Shown: piece after piece, positions 1 through 5,189 of the stretch
How positions within the stretch are numbered: the stretch's first letter is position 1
How the letters are laid out: each line of letters opens with the position of its first letter
Source: Actinomycetes bacterium
GTDB lineage: Bacteria; Actinomycetota; Actinomycetes; Actinomycetales; Cellulomonadaceae
Assembly: GCA_023412515.1 (NCBI GenBank)
Contig: JAEYNO010000513.1
Location: forward strand, 1-5,189
DNA: 5,189 nucleotides
Direction: 5' to 3'
The notes under the pieces: generated by a model
Told to the model about the DNA's origin: nothing
The model's input: only the letters and a program-made list of their open reading frames with translations
Database searches by the model: none
Program-made: the position numbers and the translations under genes

Positions 1-414
1 GGACCCGGCCGAGCCGGCGGACCCGGCGGGGCCGGACGCGCCGGTCACGCCCTGCTCGCGGGCGCGCAGCTGCGCCTCCCAGTCGCGCAGCATCTGCTCG
101 TGCAGCTCGTCCGAGCGGCGCTCCTCGGCCCGGCGGCGCTCCTCCGCGGCCGCGTCGTCGCCGTACCGGCGGGGCCGCTCGTGCTCGGGGAACCCGGCGG
201 TCGTCGTCGACGGCCACGGCACGTGCGTGCGCGGCGCGAGCGGCCGTCCCGCGACCAGCCACGCGATGCCGCCGGCGATCGGCAGCACCACGACGAGGAC
301 GACCCACCAGCCCTTGGACAGGTTGCGCACGCGGTCGGGGTCGGACTGGAGGCAGTCGATGAGGCAGTACACGAGCAGGGCGACCTCGACGATCACGGGC
401 AGGGCGCGCAGCAT
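1..414 (-). CDS. PLDc_N-domain small membrane protein, partial (C-terminus beyond left edge)
   Basis: The visible 138 residues start MLRALPVIVEVALLVYCLID and run open to the window edge. Residues ~5-21 and ~35-55 are two hydrophobic membrane segments. Between them lies a short polar loop (SDPDRVRNLSKGWW), and the second segment ends in LPIAGGIAWLVAGRP. This K-x-W...LP-x-x-G...W-x-x-x-GRP pattern is typical of the Phospholipase_D-nuclease N-terminal (PLDc_N) family, which also forms the membrane anchor of cardiolipin synthases. After the hairpin comes a Pro-rich linker, then a highly charged Glu/Arg helix (~88-120) likely to be cytosolic and possibly coiled-coil, then a Gly/Ser/Ala tail (GPAGSAGSAGS). 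No HKD catalytic motif is seen, so a free-standing anchor-like protein of unknown role is more likely than an enzyme. The ATG at 412-414 is chosen because AGGAGG lies 5 nt upstream. The family call is firm; the function is unknown. Confidence 0.85.
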   Translation of the reverse strand, partial: MLRALPVIVEVALLVYCLIDCLQSDPDRVRNLSKGWWVVLVVVLPIAGGIAWLVAGRPLAPRTHVPWPSTTTAGFPEHERPRRYGDDAAAEERRRAEERRSDELHEQMLRDWEAQLRAREQGVTGASGPAGSAGSAGS

Positions 415-419
415 CGAAG

Positions 420-425
420 CCTCCT
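420..425 (-). promoter_or_regulatory. Ribosome binding site of the PLDc_N gene
   Basis: The minus strand reads AGGAGG, a full match to the Shine-Dalgarno core, with 5 nt (CTTCG) before the ATG at 414. It fixes the start of the PLDc_N gene. Confidence 0.85.
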
Positions 426-447
426 GGTGGGTGTCACGGGCAGCAGC

Positions 448-453
448 ACCGTA
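448..453 (-). promoter_or_regulatory. Possible -10 element of the PLDc_N gene
   Basis: The minus strand reads TACGGT, fitting the actinobacterial TAnnnT -10 pattern. A start point about 7 nt downstream would give a leader of roughly 27 nt containing the AGGAGG site. No convincing -35 is seen: the expected position reads GGACGC and falls at the edge of the repeated segment that begins at 471. In DNA this GC-rich a single hexamer is weak evidence. Confidence 0.25.
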
Positions 454-520
454 GCGTCCCGGTGCGCGCCGCGTCCGGCGGACGACGGCCCGGCTGCGCT
501 GCGCGACCGGTGCGCGCCGG

Positions 521-590
521 CGAGCGCGGTACTCGTCGCTCGAGCGCGGCGGAAACGTGTGCCGCGCTCGCGAGACGTGTACCGCGCTCG
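521..590. repeat. Palindromic array A: four 20-nt-spaced units forming a long hairpin
   Basis: The units of the 16-nt motif are CGAGCGCGGTACTCGT (521), a diverged forward copy (541), and two reversed copies ending at 570 and 590, the last being an exact reverse complement of CGAGCGCGGTACACGT. All units share one symmetry axis (positions i and 1111-i). The whole 70 nt can therefore fold as a single stem with 27 of 30 pairs, mismatched only at 533/578, 538/573 and 540/571, and a 10-nt loop (551-560). There is no T tract. Possible roles are a transcription terminator or insulator for the SIP transcript, an RNA stabiliser, or a REP-like repeat; the sequence does not decide between them. Confidence 0.8.
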
Positions 591-664
591 CGCTCGCGGG
601 ACCGGCGGGGCGGCGTCCGGCGGACGACGGTTCGCCTGCCACGCTCGACCGGTGCCGGGCAGCT

Positions 665-754
665 CGAGCGCGGTACTCGTGCGCCGAGCGCGGTGCAGAC
701 GTGTGCGGCACTCGGCGCAGGTGTGCCGCGCTCGCGGGACGTGTACCGCGCTCG
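665..754. repeat. Palindromic array B: five 20-nt-spaced units forming a long hairpin
   Basis: Forward units lie at 665-680 and 685-700 and reversed units at 699-714, 719-734 and 739-754. The last is an exact reverse complement of CGAGCGCGGTACACGT. Pairing around the axis 709/710 gives 25 Watson-Crick pairs plus one G-U across 665-694 with 725-754. The loop is 30 nt and contains the extra unit. A competing perfect 8-bp hairpin is available inside: GCGCCGAG (681-688) with CTCGGCGC (711-718). The array sits between the SIP stop and the PLDc_N gene, so it may help end or process the SIP transcript. Confidence 0.8.
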
Positions 755-806
755 CGCTCGCGGTCCGGACGGGTGGTGGGGGTCCCGCGCGATCGGCGGA
801 CCGTTC

Positions 807-831
807 CCGGGCCGGGCCGGGCCGGGCCGGG
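807..831 (+). repeat. Five tandem copies of CCGGG; G-quadruplex-capable tract
   Basis: The pentamer CCGGG is repeated exactly five times. The plus strand thus has five GGG runs separated by CC, enough for a four-tier-run intramolecular G-quadruplex, and the tract is also partly self-complementary. It begins 24 nt beyond the SIP stop codon, on the template strand for SIP transcription. It may slow or end transcription, or it may simply be slippage-prone simple sequence. Confidence 0.75.
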
Positions 832-854
832 TGGTGCGGCGTCGGGCGGGTGCC

Positions 855-1742
855 TCAGGCGAGGCCCGCGGCCGCCTCGGCGGCCTCGATCTGCGCGTTC
901 CACGCACGCTTGCCCGCCCGCCAGCCCTCGTCGTCGGCGCCGAGGCGCCAGTAGCCGGAGATCGACAGGTCCTCGCGCGCGACGCCGCGCTCGGTGCGCA
1001 GGTAGGCGCGCAGGTCCTTGACCGCGCCCGCCTCGCCGTGGACGAACGCGCCCACGCGCCCGGCGGGCCAGTCCCACGCGCGCACGGCGGGCGGCAGCGT
1101 CGAGCCGGCGGGGGCGTCGCCGTGGTGCAGCCACGTGACGGCGACACCGGCGGGTGCGTCGAGGGCGATCTCGTCGTCCGGGCCGTGCACCTCGACGAAC
1201 GCGGCGCCGGTCGCGTCGCGCGGCAGCCGCTCGAGGCCCACGGCCACGGCCGGCAGCGCGCTCGCGTCGCCGACCAGCAGGTGCGCGTCCACGCCGGGGC
1301 GCGGGTCCCAGGCACCCCCGGGGCCGTGGACGAGAACACGGTCGCCGGGGACGGCCGCGGCCGCCCAGGGGCCCGCGAGGCCCTCGTCGCCGTGCACGAC
1401 GAGGTCGAGCGTCAGCTCGTGCGCGTCGGCGTCCCACGCGCGGACGGTGTACGCGCGCTGCCGGGGCTGCACGCCCGCGGGCAGCAGCGCGCGCAGCCCC
1501 GCGAGGTCGACCCGGCCGTCCGGGGCGAGCGGGCAGTCGTCGAGCACGCCCGCGGGGACGAAGCCGAGCTTGACGTACGAGTCCGCGCACGTCGGCGCCG
1601 TCAGCGGGCGCAGCGACGGCCCGCCGAGCACGACGCGCACGAGGTGCGGCGTGAGCCGTTCCGTCCGCACCACCTCGCCCAGGACGGGCGCGGGGCGCCC
1701 GGTCGGGGCGACGGGCAGGGCGGCCGGGCCGGTGGTGCTCAT
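855..1742 (-). CDS. Siderophore-interacting protein (SIP/ViuB family), FAD-dependent ferric-siderophore reductase
   Basis: This complete protein of 295 residues fits the usual family length. SIP/ViuB proteins are cytosolic flavoproteins that reduce the iron of imported ferric siderophores, using NAD(P)H or ferredoxin, so that iron is released. The N-terminal FAD-binding barrel (~20-142) contains the flavin motif RAYTVR (96-101), then LDLVVHGDEGLAGPWA and VHGPGG. The C-terminal SIP domain (~150-275) contains LLVGDASALPAV (155-166), a VEVHG strand (183-187), GEAGAVKDLRAYL (236-248) and the characteristic SGYWRLGADDEGW (262-274). Oddly, the nucleotide-binding loop reads GDAS where most relatives, as I recall, have GDE(T/S). 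The ATG at 1742 is chosen because a TAGGCT -10 lies at leaderless spacing, and no strong Shine-Dalgarno is present. The iron box on the start codon indicates repression when iron is plentiful. No siderophore importer lies within the window. The family is clear; the siderophore substrate is not known. Confidence 0.93.
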   Translation of the reverse strand: MSTTGPAALPVAPTGRPAPVLGEVVRTERLTPHLVRVVLGGPSLRPLTAPTCADSYVKLGFVPAGVLDDCPLAPDGRVDLAGLRALLPAGVQPRQRAYTVRAWDADAHELTLDLVVHGDEGLAGPWAAAAVPGDRVLVHGPGGAWDPRPGVDAHLLVGDASALPAVAVGLERLPRDATGAAFVEVHGPDDEIALDAPAGVAVTWLHHGDAPAGSTLPPAVRAWDWPAGRVGAFVHGEAGAVKDLRAYLRTERGVAREDLSISGYWRLGADDEGWRAGKRAWNAQIEAAEAAAGLA

Positions 1743-1760
1743 GAGGCGAGCCTAACCTCG
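1742..1760 (-). promoter_or_regulatory. DtxR/IdeR-type iron box over the SIP start
   Basis: On the plus strand these 19 bases read TGAGGCGAGCCTAACCTCG. They match 14 of 19 positions of the DtxR/IdeR consensus TTAGGTTAGSCTAACCTAA, including an unbroken AGCCTAACCT core. The site overlaps the first base of the SIP start codon and the presumed -10. A metal-loaded repressor bound here would block initiation, and a siderophore-reduction gene is a classic target of this regulator. The upstream half-site is nearly complete and the start-codon side is degenerate. Confidence 0.75.
1749..1754 (-). promoter_or_regulatory. -10 element of SIP, leaderless spacing
   Basis: The minus strand reads TAGGCT (TAnnnT pattern), with 6 bases between its last T and the A of the ATG. 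Transcription starting 7 nt downstream of the hexamer would begin at the A of ATG, giving a leaderless mRNA, which is common in actinobacteria. The hexamer is embedded in the iron box. No recognisable -35 is visible. Confidence 0.5.
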
Positions 1761-1932
1761 GGCGTCGCCCGCACCTGGCGGTCGGCGTCGGGTGTGAGGC
1801 GGACCACGTCACCGCGTCAGGAACCCCTCGCCCGGGGCGGCCGTTGCCCAGACTGGTGCCGACGTCCCTGCACCGCCGTACCCTCGACGTGCCCGCGCCG
1901 TCGACGTCCCCGCCGGCCCGCCGGTGAGCCCC

Positions 1933-1938
1933 GGAGGA
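1933..1938 (+). promoter_or_regulatory. Ribosome binding site of the RND permease
   Basis: GGAGGA lies 3 nt before the GTG at 1942 (4 nt when measured from GGAGG). The spacing is slightly short, but it is the only good Shine-Dalgarno nearby. It favours GTG 1942 over the in-frame GTG at 1924, which lacks one. Confidence 0.65.
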
Positions 1939-1941
1939 ACC

Positions 1942-4900
1942 GTGTCCCGCCTCGCCCGGCTGTCCCTGGCCAACCGCTCCGTCGTCGCCCTGGTCACCGT
2001 GGCCATCGCGGTGTTCGGGTGGTTCAGCCTCGGCTCCCTCAAGCAGGAGCTCATCCCGTCGCTGCAGATCCCGACGGCCGTGGTCGTCGCGGTCGACCCG
2101 GGCTCGTCGCCCGACCTCGTCGAGCAGCAGCTCACCGAGCCGATCGAGCAGGCGCTGTCGTCCGTCGACGACGTCGAGTCGGTGACCTCGACGTCCGCGA
2201 CCTCGGTGTCCACGACGACCGTGCAGCTCACGTACGGCGTCGACGTCGACGCCCGCGCGCAGGAGATCCAGCGCGCGGTCGACCGCATCCGCTCGTCCCT
2301 GCCCGACGGCGTCGAGCCCAGCGTCTTCACGGGGTCGATCGACGACCTCCCGGTCGTGCAGCTCGCGGTCGCCGGCACGCCCGACGACGTGCGCGAGGGC
2401 GAGGACCCGCAGGCCGCGCTCGCGCGCGTCGTGCAGGACGTCGTCGCGCCGCGCCTCGAGCAGGTGCCGGGCGTGCGCGACGTCGCCGTGACGGGCGTCG
2501 CCGAACAGGCCGTGACGATCACGCTCGACCTGCCCGCGCTCACCGCCGCGGGGCTGTCGCCCACGGCCGTGCAGACCGTGCTGCAGGACAACGGGGTCGT
2601 GCTGCCCACGGGCACGGTCGACGACGGCGACCGCACGCTCTCGGTGCAGGCGGGCTCGCCGATCACGTCGGTCGACGACCTGCGCGCGCTGCCCCTGCTC
2701 GGCGCCGCAGGGCCGGTGACCCTGGGCGACGTCGCGGACGTCGTGGTCGCACCCGTGCCCGCCACGAGCTTCTCGCGCCTCGACGGCGAGCCCGCGCTCG
2801 CGGTCGCGCTCACCAAGACCCCGGCCGGCAACACCGTCGACGTGTCGCACGGCGCGCAGCAGGCGGTCGACGACCTGCGCGCGCAGCTCGGCGACGGCGT
2901 CGACGTCGCGGTCGTGTTCGACCAGGCGCCGTTCATCGAGGAGTCCATCGAGGGGCTGGCCACCGAGGGCGGGCTCGGGCTGCTGTTCGCGGTCGTCGTC
3001 ATCCTGCTGTTCCTCGCGTCGCTGCGCTCGACCCTCGTGTCGGCGGTGTCGATCCCGCTGTCGCTGCTCGTCACGTTCATCGGGCTGCGCCTGACCGGCT
3101 ACTCGCTCAACATCCTCACGCTCGGCGCGATGACCATCGCGATCGGGCGCGTGGTCGACGACTCGATCGTCGTCATCGAGAACATCAAGCGGCACCTGTC
3201 GTACGGCGAGCCCAAGCGCGACGCGATCGTCACGGCCGTGCGCGAGGTCGCCGCCGCGATCACGGCCTCGACCGTCGCGACGATCGCCGTCTTCCTGCCG
3301 ATCGGGCTGGTCGGCGGCATGGTCGGCGAGCTGTTCCGGCCGTTCGCGTTCACCACGGCCATCGCGCTCGCGGCGTCGCTGCTCGTGTCGTTGACGATCG
3401 TGCCGGTGCTCGCGTACTGGTTCGTGCGCGCGGACGCGGCCGACCCCGCGCAGGCCGAGCGCGTGCGCGCCGAGGCCGAGGCCAAGGAGCGCCGCTCGTG
3501 GATGCAGCGCGGGTACCTCGCGACGCTGCGCGGCGCGCTCGCGCACCCCGTCGTGACGATCGTCGCCGCGCTCGTGGTGTTCGGCGGCACGGTGGGGCTC
3601 GCGACCCGGCTCGAGACGAACTTCCTCGGCGACGCCGGGCAGGACACCCTCACGGTCACGCAGACGTTCCCGCCGGCCACGTCGCTCGAGGCGCAGGACG
3701 CCGCGGCGCGCGTCGTCGAGGACGCGCTGGCCGACGTCGACGGCGTCGAGACCGTGCAGACCACTGTCGGCTCGGCGGGCGGGATCGAGGCCGCGTTCTC
3801 GGGCGGCGGTGCGCTGCGCGCGACGTTCGCGCTGACCCTCGCGGCGGACTCCGACAACGCGGCGGTCACGGACGACGTGCGCGCGGCCGTCGCCGACCTG
3901 CCCGACGGCACCCCCGGCGACGTCGTCGTGGCCGGCGCCGACGCGGCGTTCGGGTCCTCGACCGTCGACGTGGTCGTGCAGTCCGACGACCCCGACGAGC
4001 TCGCCGCGCTCGCGGACCGCGTGCGGGGCGTCGTCGCGGGCGTCGAGGGCACCACCGACGTGACGAACGACCTCGCGGCCGACCAGCCGACCGTGCAGGT
4101 CACGGTCGACCGTGCGGCGGCCGCCGCGGCCGGGCTCACGGAGACCCAGGTGGTCGGCACCGTCGCGGGGCTCATGTCGCCGCAGCCCGTCGGCACGGTC
4201 GACCTCGGTGCGGGCCCGCTGGACGTCACGGTCGTGACCCTGCCCGCCCCGACCAGCGTCGCCGAGCTCGAGCAGCTCGTGCTGCCCACGCCCACGGGGG
4301 TCGTGCCGCTGACGGCGGTCGCGAGCGTCGCGCAGGTCGAGGTGCCGGTGTCCACGACGCGCATCGACGGCGAGCGTGCCGCGACGGTGTCGGCGACCCC
4401 GGCGGACCAGGACCTCGGTGCGCTCACGGAGCGCCTGCGCACCGCGCTCGAGGACGTCGACGTGCCCGCGGGCGCGAGCGTCGAGGTCGCGGGCGTCGCC
4501 GCCGACCAGGAGGACGCGTTCTCCGACCTCGGGCTCGCGCTGCTGATCGCGATCGCGATCGTCTACGTGGTCATGGTCGCGACGTTCCGGTCGCTGCTGC
4601 AGCCCGTGATCCTCATGGTGTCGGTGCCGTTCGCGGCGACCGGCGCGCTGCTGGGCCTGCTGCTCACGGGCACGCCGCTGGGTGTGCCGGCGCTGATCGG
4701 CGTGCTCATGCTCATCGGCGTCGTCGTCACCAACGCGATCGTTCTCGTCGACCTCGTCAACCAGTACCGCGAGCGCGGGCGCGACCTCGACGAGGCCGTG
4801 ACCGAGGGCGCCCGCAAGCGCCTGCGGCCCATCGTCATGACCGCGGCGGCGACGATCTTCGCGCTCGTGCCGATGGCGCTCGGCCTCACCGGCGGCGGCG

Positions 4901-5189
4901 TGTTCATCTCGCGGCCGCTCGCGATCGTCGTCATCGGCGGGCTCTTCACCTCGACGCTCCTGACGCTCGTGCTCGTGCCGGTGCTGTACACGCTCGTCGA
5001 GCGGGCCCGGCTGCGGGCGGGCGCCCGGCGGGCGGCGCGCTCAGGCGCGCAGCGCGGCAAAGAAGTCTCGCAGCAGGGTGGCGCATTCGCCCTCCCGCAC
5101 GCCGCCCACCACCTCGGGCGCGTGGTGGCAGGAGGGGGCGGCGTAGATGCGCGCGCCATGCTCCACCCCGCCGCCCTTCGGGTCATAGG
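1942..5189 (+). CDS. SwrC-like RND efflux transporter permease, open at right edge
   Basis: Starting MSRLARLSLANRSVVALVTV, this is a resistance-nodulation-division permease, a proton-driven exporter of drugs, lipopeptides or other amphiphiles in the cytoplasmic membrane. The membrane pattern is the family's 1+5, 1+5. TM1 (~13-31) is followed by a large extracytoplasmic porter loop (~32-340), then TM2-6 (~343-495). TM7 (~536-556) is followed by a second loop (~560-858), then TM8-12 (~863-1020). TM4 carries GRVVDDSIVVIEN (402-414), with D406/D407 matching the proton-relay aspartates of AcrB. In TM10 the sequence is VVVTNAIVLVD, with T930 where AcrB has its relay lysine; I recall this in the Gram-positive SwrC branch. 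No membrane-fusion or outer-membrane partner is visible. Coding with nearly all G/C third positions holds to about residue 1033 (base 5040). The frame then continues without a stop, antisense to a tadA-like gene, and those last ~49 codons (ALPHAAHHLGRVVAGGGG...) do not look like a genuine RND tail. Confidence 0.9.
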   Translation, partial: MSRLARLSLANRSVVALVTVAIAVFGWFSLGSLKQELIPSLQIPTAVVVAVDPGSSPDLVEQQLTEPIEQALSSVDDVESVTSTSATSVSTTTVQLTYGVDVDARAQEIQRAVDRIRSSLPDGVEPSVFTGSIDDLPVVQLAVAGTPDDVREGEDPQAALARVVQDVVAPRLEQVPGVRDVAVTGVAEQAVTITLDLPALTAAGLSPTAVQTVLQDNGVVLPTGTVDDGDRTLSVQAGSPITSVDDLRALPLLGAAGPVTLGDVADVVVAPVPATSFSRLDGEPALAVALTKTPAGNTVDVSHGAQQAVDDLRAQLGDGVDVAVVFDQAPFIEESIEGLATEGGLGLLFAVVVILLFLASLRSTLVSAVSIPLSLLVTFIGLRLTGYSLNILTLGAMTIAIGRVVDDSIVVIENIKRHLSYGEPKRDAIVTAVREVAAAITASTVATIAVFLPIGLVGGMVGELFRPFAFTTAIALAASLLVSLTIVPVLAYWFVRADAADPAQAERVRAEAEAKERRSWMQRGYLATLRGALAHPVVTIVAALVVFGGTVGLATRLETNFLGDAGQDTLTVTQTFPPATSLEAQDAAARVVEDALADVDGVETVQTTVGSAGGIEAAFSGGGALRATFALTLAADSDNAAVTDDVRAAVADLPDGTPGDVVVAGADAAFGSSTVDVVVQSDDPDELAALADRVRGVVAGVEGTTDVTNDLAADQPTVQVTVDRAAAAAAGLTETQVVGTVAGLMSPQPVGTVDLGAGPLDVTVVTLPAPTSVAELEQLVLPTPTGVVPLTAVASVAQVEVPVSTTRIDGERAATVSATPADQDLGALTERLRTALEDVDVPAGASVEVAGVAADQEDAFSDLGLALLIAIAIVYVVMVATFRSLLQPVILMVSVPFAATGALLGLLLTGTPLGVPALIGVLMLIGVVVTNAIVLVDLVNQYRERGRDLDEAVTEGARKRLRPIVMTAAATIFALVPMALGLTGGGVFISRPLAIVVIGGLFTSTLLTLVLVPVLYTLVERARLRAGARRAARSGAQRGKEVSQQGGAFALPHAAHHLGRVVAGGGGVDARAMLHPAALRVI
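5041..5189 (-). CDS. tadA: tRNA adenosine(34) deaminase TadA, C-terminal fragment
   Basis: Reading the minus strand back from a TGA at 5041-5043 gives 48 residues, from YDPKGGGVEHGARI through SCHHAPEVVGGVREGECATL to LLRDFFAALRA. This resembles the C-terminal part of TadA, where a post-zinc-site DPKxGG segment and a closing ECAxLLxxFF helix are usual. TadA converts A34 of tRNA-Arg(ACG) to inosine. The catalytic HAE and PCxxC motifs would lie beyond the right edge, so they cannot be checked. The DPKGGGVEHGARI and CHHAPEVVGGV style recalls alphaproteobacterial (Rhodobacterales-like) TadA more than actinobacterial TadA. Codons TAT, CAT, GAA, CGA and TTT all occur within 49 codons, unlike the neighbours. 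The gene is convergent with and overlapped by the open frame of the RND pump. The protein call is from memory of the family; the foreign origin is inference. Confidence 0.65.
   Translation of the reverse strand, partial: YDPKGGGVEHGARIYAAPSCHHAPEVVGGVREGECATLLRDFFAALRA

Larger units (their letters stand above)
471..763. repeat. Tandem duplication of a ~142-base segment
   Basis: Both copies begin with the same 18 nt (GCGTCCGGCGGACGACGG), at 471-488 and 613-630. The following ~33-35 bases are diverged but alignable. Both copies then carry CGAGCGCGGTACTCGT (521-536 and 665-680) followed by 20-nt-spaced units. The copies end nearly identically: 557-599 and 721-763 match at 42 of 43 positions (only 573 A versus 737 G). 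The second copy has one extra 20-nt unit. Conserved ends with diverged middles suggest an old duplication with selection or gene conversion on the palindromic parts. Confidence 0.85.
415..854. other. 440-base gene-free region between SIP and PLDc_N genes
   Basis: No credible gene is seen here on either strand. The frames that stay open encode Arg/Ala/Ser-rich peptides with none of the features of a folded protein, and two of them run on into the SIP gene on the opposite strand. The region is downstream of the SIP stop and upstream of the PLDc_N start. It contains a tandem duplication with palindromic arrays (471-763), an inverted repeat CGGTCCG/CGGACCG (761-767 with 797-803) and a CCGGG tract (807-831). 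Because both flanking genes read leftward, it must hold the end of the SIP transcript and the PLDc_N promoter. Confidence 0.75.

Noticed and set aside
521..754. CRISPR-like array
   Set aside because: Spacing is regular, but units are only 16 nt with 4-nt gaps, they reverse orientation, and there are no unique spacers or cas genes.
100..1021. Plus-strand frames 100-954, 227-454 and 557-1021, and minus frame 434-1339
   Set aside because: They cross the PLDc_N or SIP genes or the palindromic arrays, have Arg/Ala-rich composition and lack ribosome sites. Their repeated peptides simply reflect the DNA repeats.
1018..1755. Plus-strand frames 1018-1755 and 1154-1573 opposite SIP
   Set aside because: They are antisense shadows of a clear SIP gene; the second is almost pure Arg/Pro/Gly/Ala.
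1844..1884. TTGCCC (1844-1849) and TACCCT (1879-1884) as an RND promoter
   Set aside because: The spacing is 29 nt, too long for one sigma-70-type promoter, and both hexamers are poor matches.
1924..1926. Alternative in-frame GTG start of the RND permease
   Set aside because: There is no Shine-Dalgarno upstream, whereas GTG 1942 follows GGAGGA. It would add only six residues (VSPGGT) with no family support.
1809..5186. Three long minus-strand open frames (1809-3080, 3099-4442, 4563-5186)
   Set aside because: They are antisense to the RND gene and encode Ser/Thr/Arg-rich low-complexity sequence with no domains. Long shadow frames are expected opposite genes with G/C third positions. The last one also overlaps the tadA fragment in a different frame.

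Overview
The window is very GC-rich, and its main genes end almost every codon in G or C. A Phospholipase_D-nuclease N-terminal (PLDc_N) protein, an iron-box-controlled siderophore-interacting protein (SIP) and a stand-alone SwrC-like RND pump together suggest a high-GC actinobacterium. A Cellulomonadaceae-type organism is my best guess, from gene style and codon use rather than from any marker gene. The last ~149 bases look different and may not belong to the same genome.

Layout from left to right: (1) a small membrane-anchored PLDc_N protein on the minus strand (1-414), cut by the left edge, with a strong AGGAGG ribosome site. (2) A 440-base non-coding gap (415-854) that is not plain spacer. 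It holds two tandem ~142-base copies of a segment, each ending in an array of a 16-nt motif (CGAGCGCGGTACACGT and variants) at 20-nt spacing. The motif changes orientation inside each array, so each copy can fold into one long hairpin. A (CCGGG)5 tract follows. (3) A complete SIP-family flavoprotein ferric-siderophore reductase on the minus strand (855-1742). A DtxR/IdeR-type iron box sits directly on its start codon and its -10 element, which suggests an iron-repressed and probably leaderless transcript. (4) A 199-base divergent intergenic region. (5) A large RND efflux permease on the plus strand from GTG 1942, with 12 predicted membrane segments and a VVDDS proton-relay motif; no stop codon is reached before the window ends. 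(6) At 5041-5189, antisense to the open end of the pump frame, the C-terminal 48 codons of what looks like tRNA adenosine deaminase TadA. Its codon use and protein style differ from the rest and recall alphaproteobacterial TadA.

The genes do not form one operon. SIP and the pump are divergent. SIP and the PLDc_N gene point the same way but are separated by the palindromic arrays, which probably end or insulate transcription. The two most notable points are the duplicated 20-nt-periodic palindromic arrays and the apparent foreign or chimeric junction near 5040.
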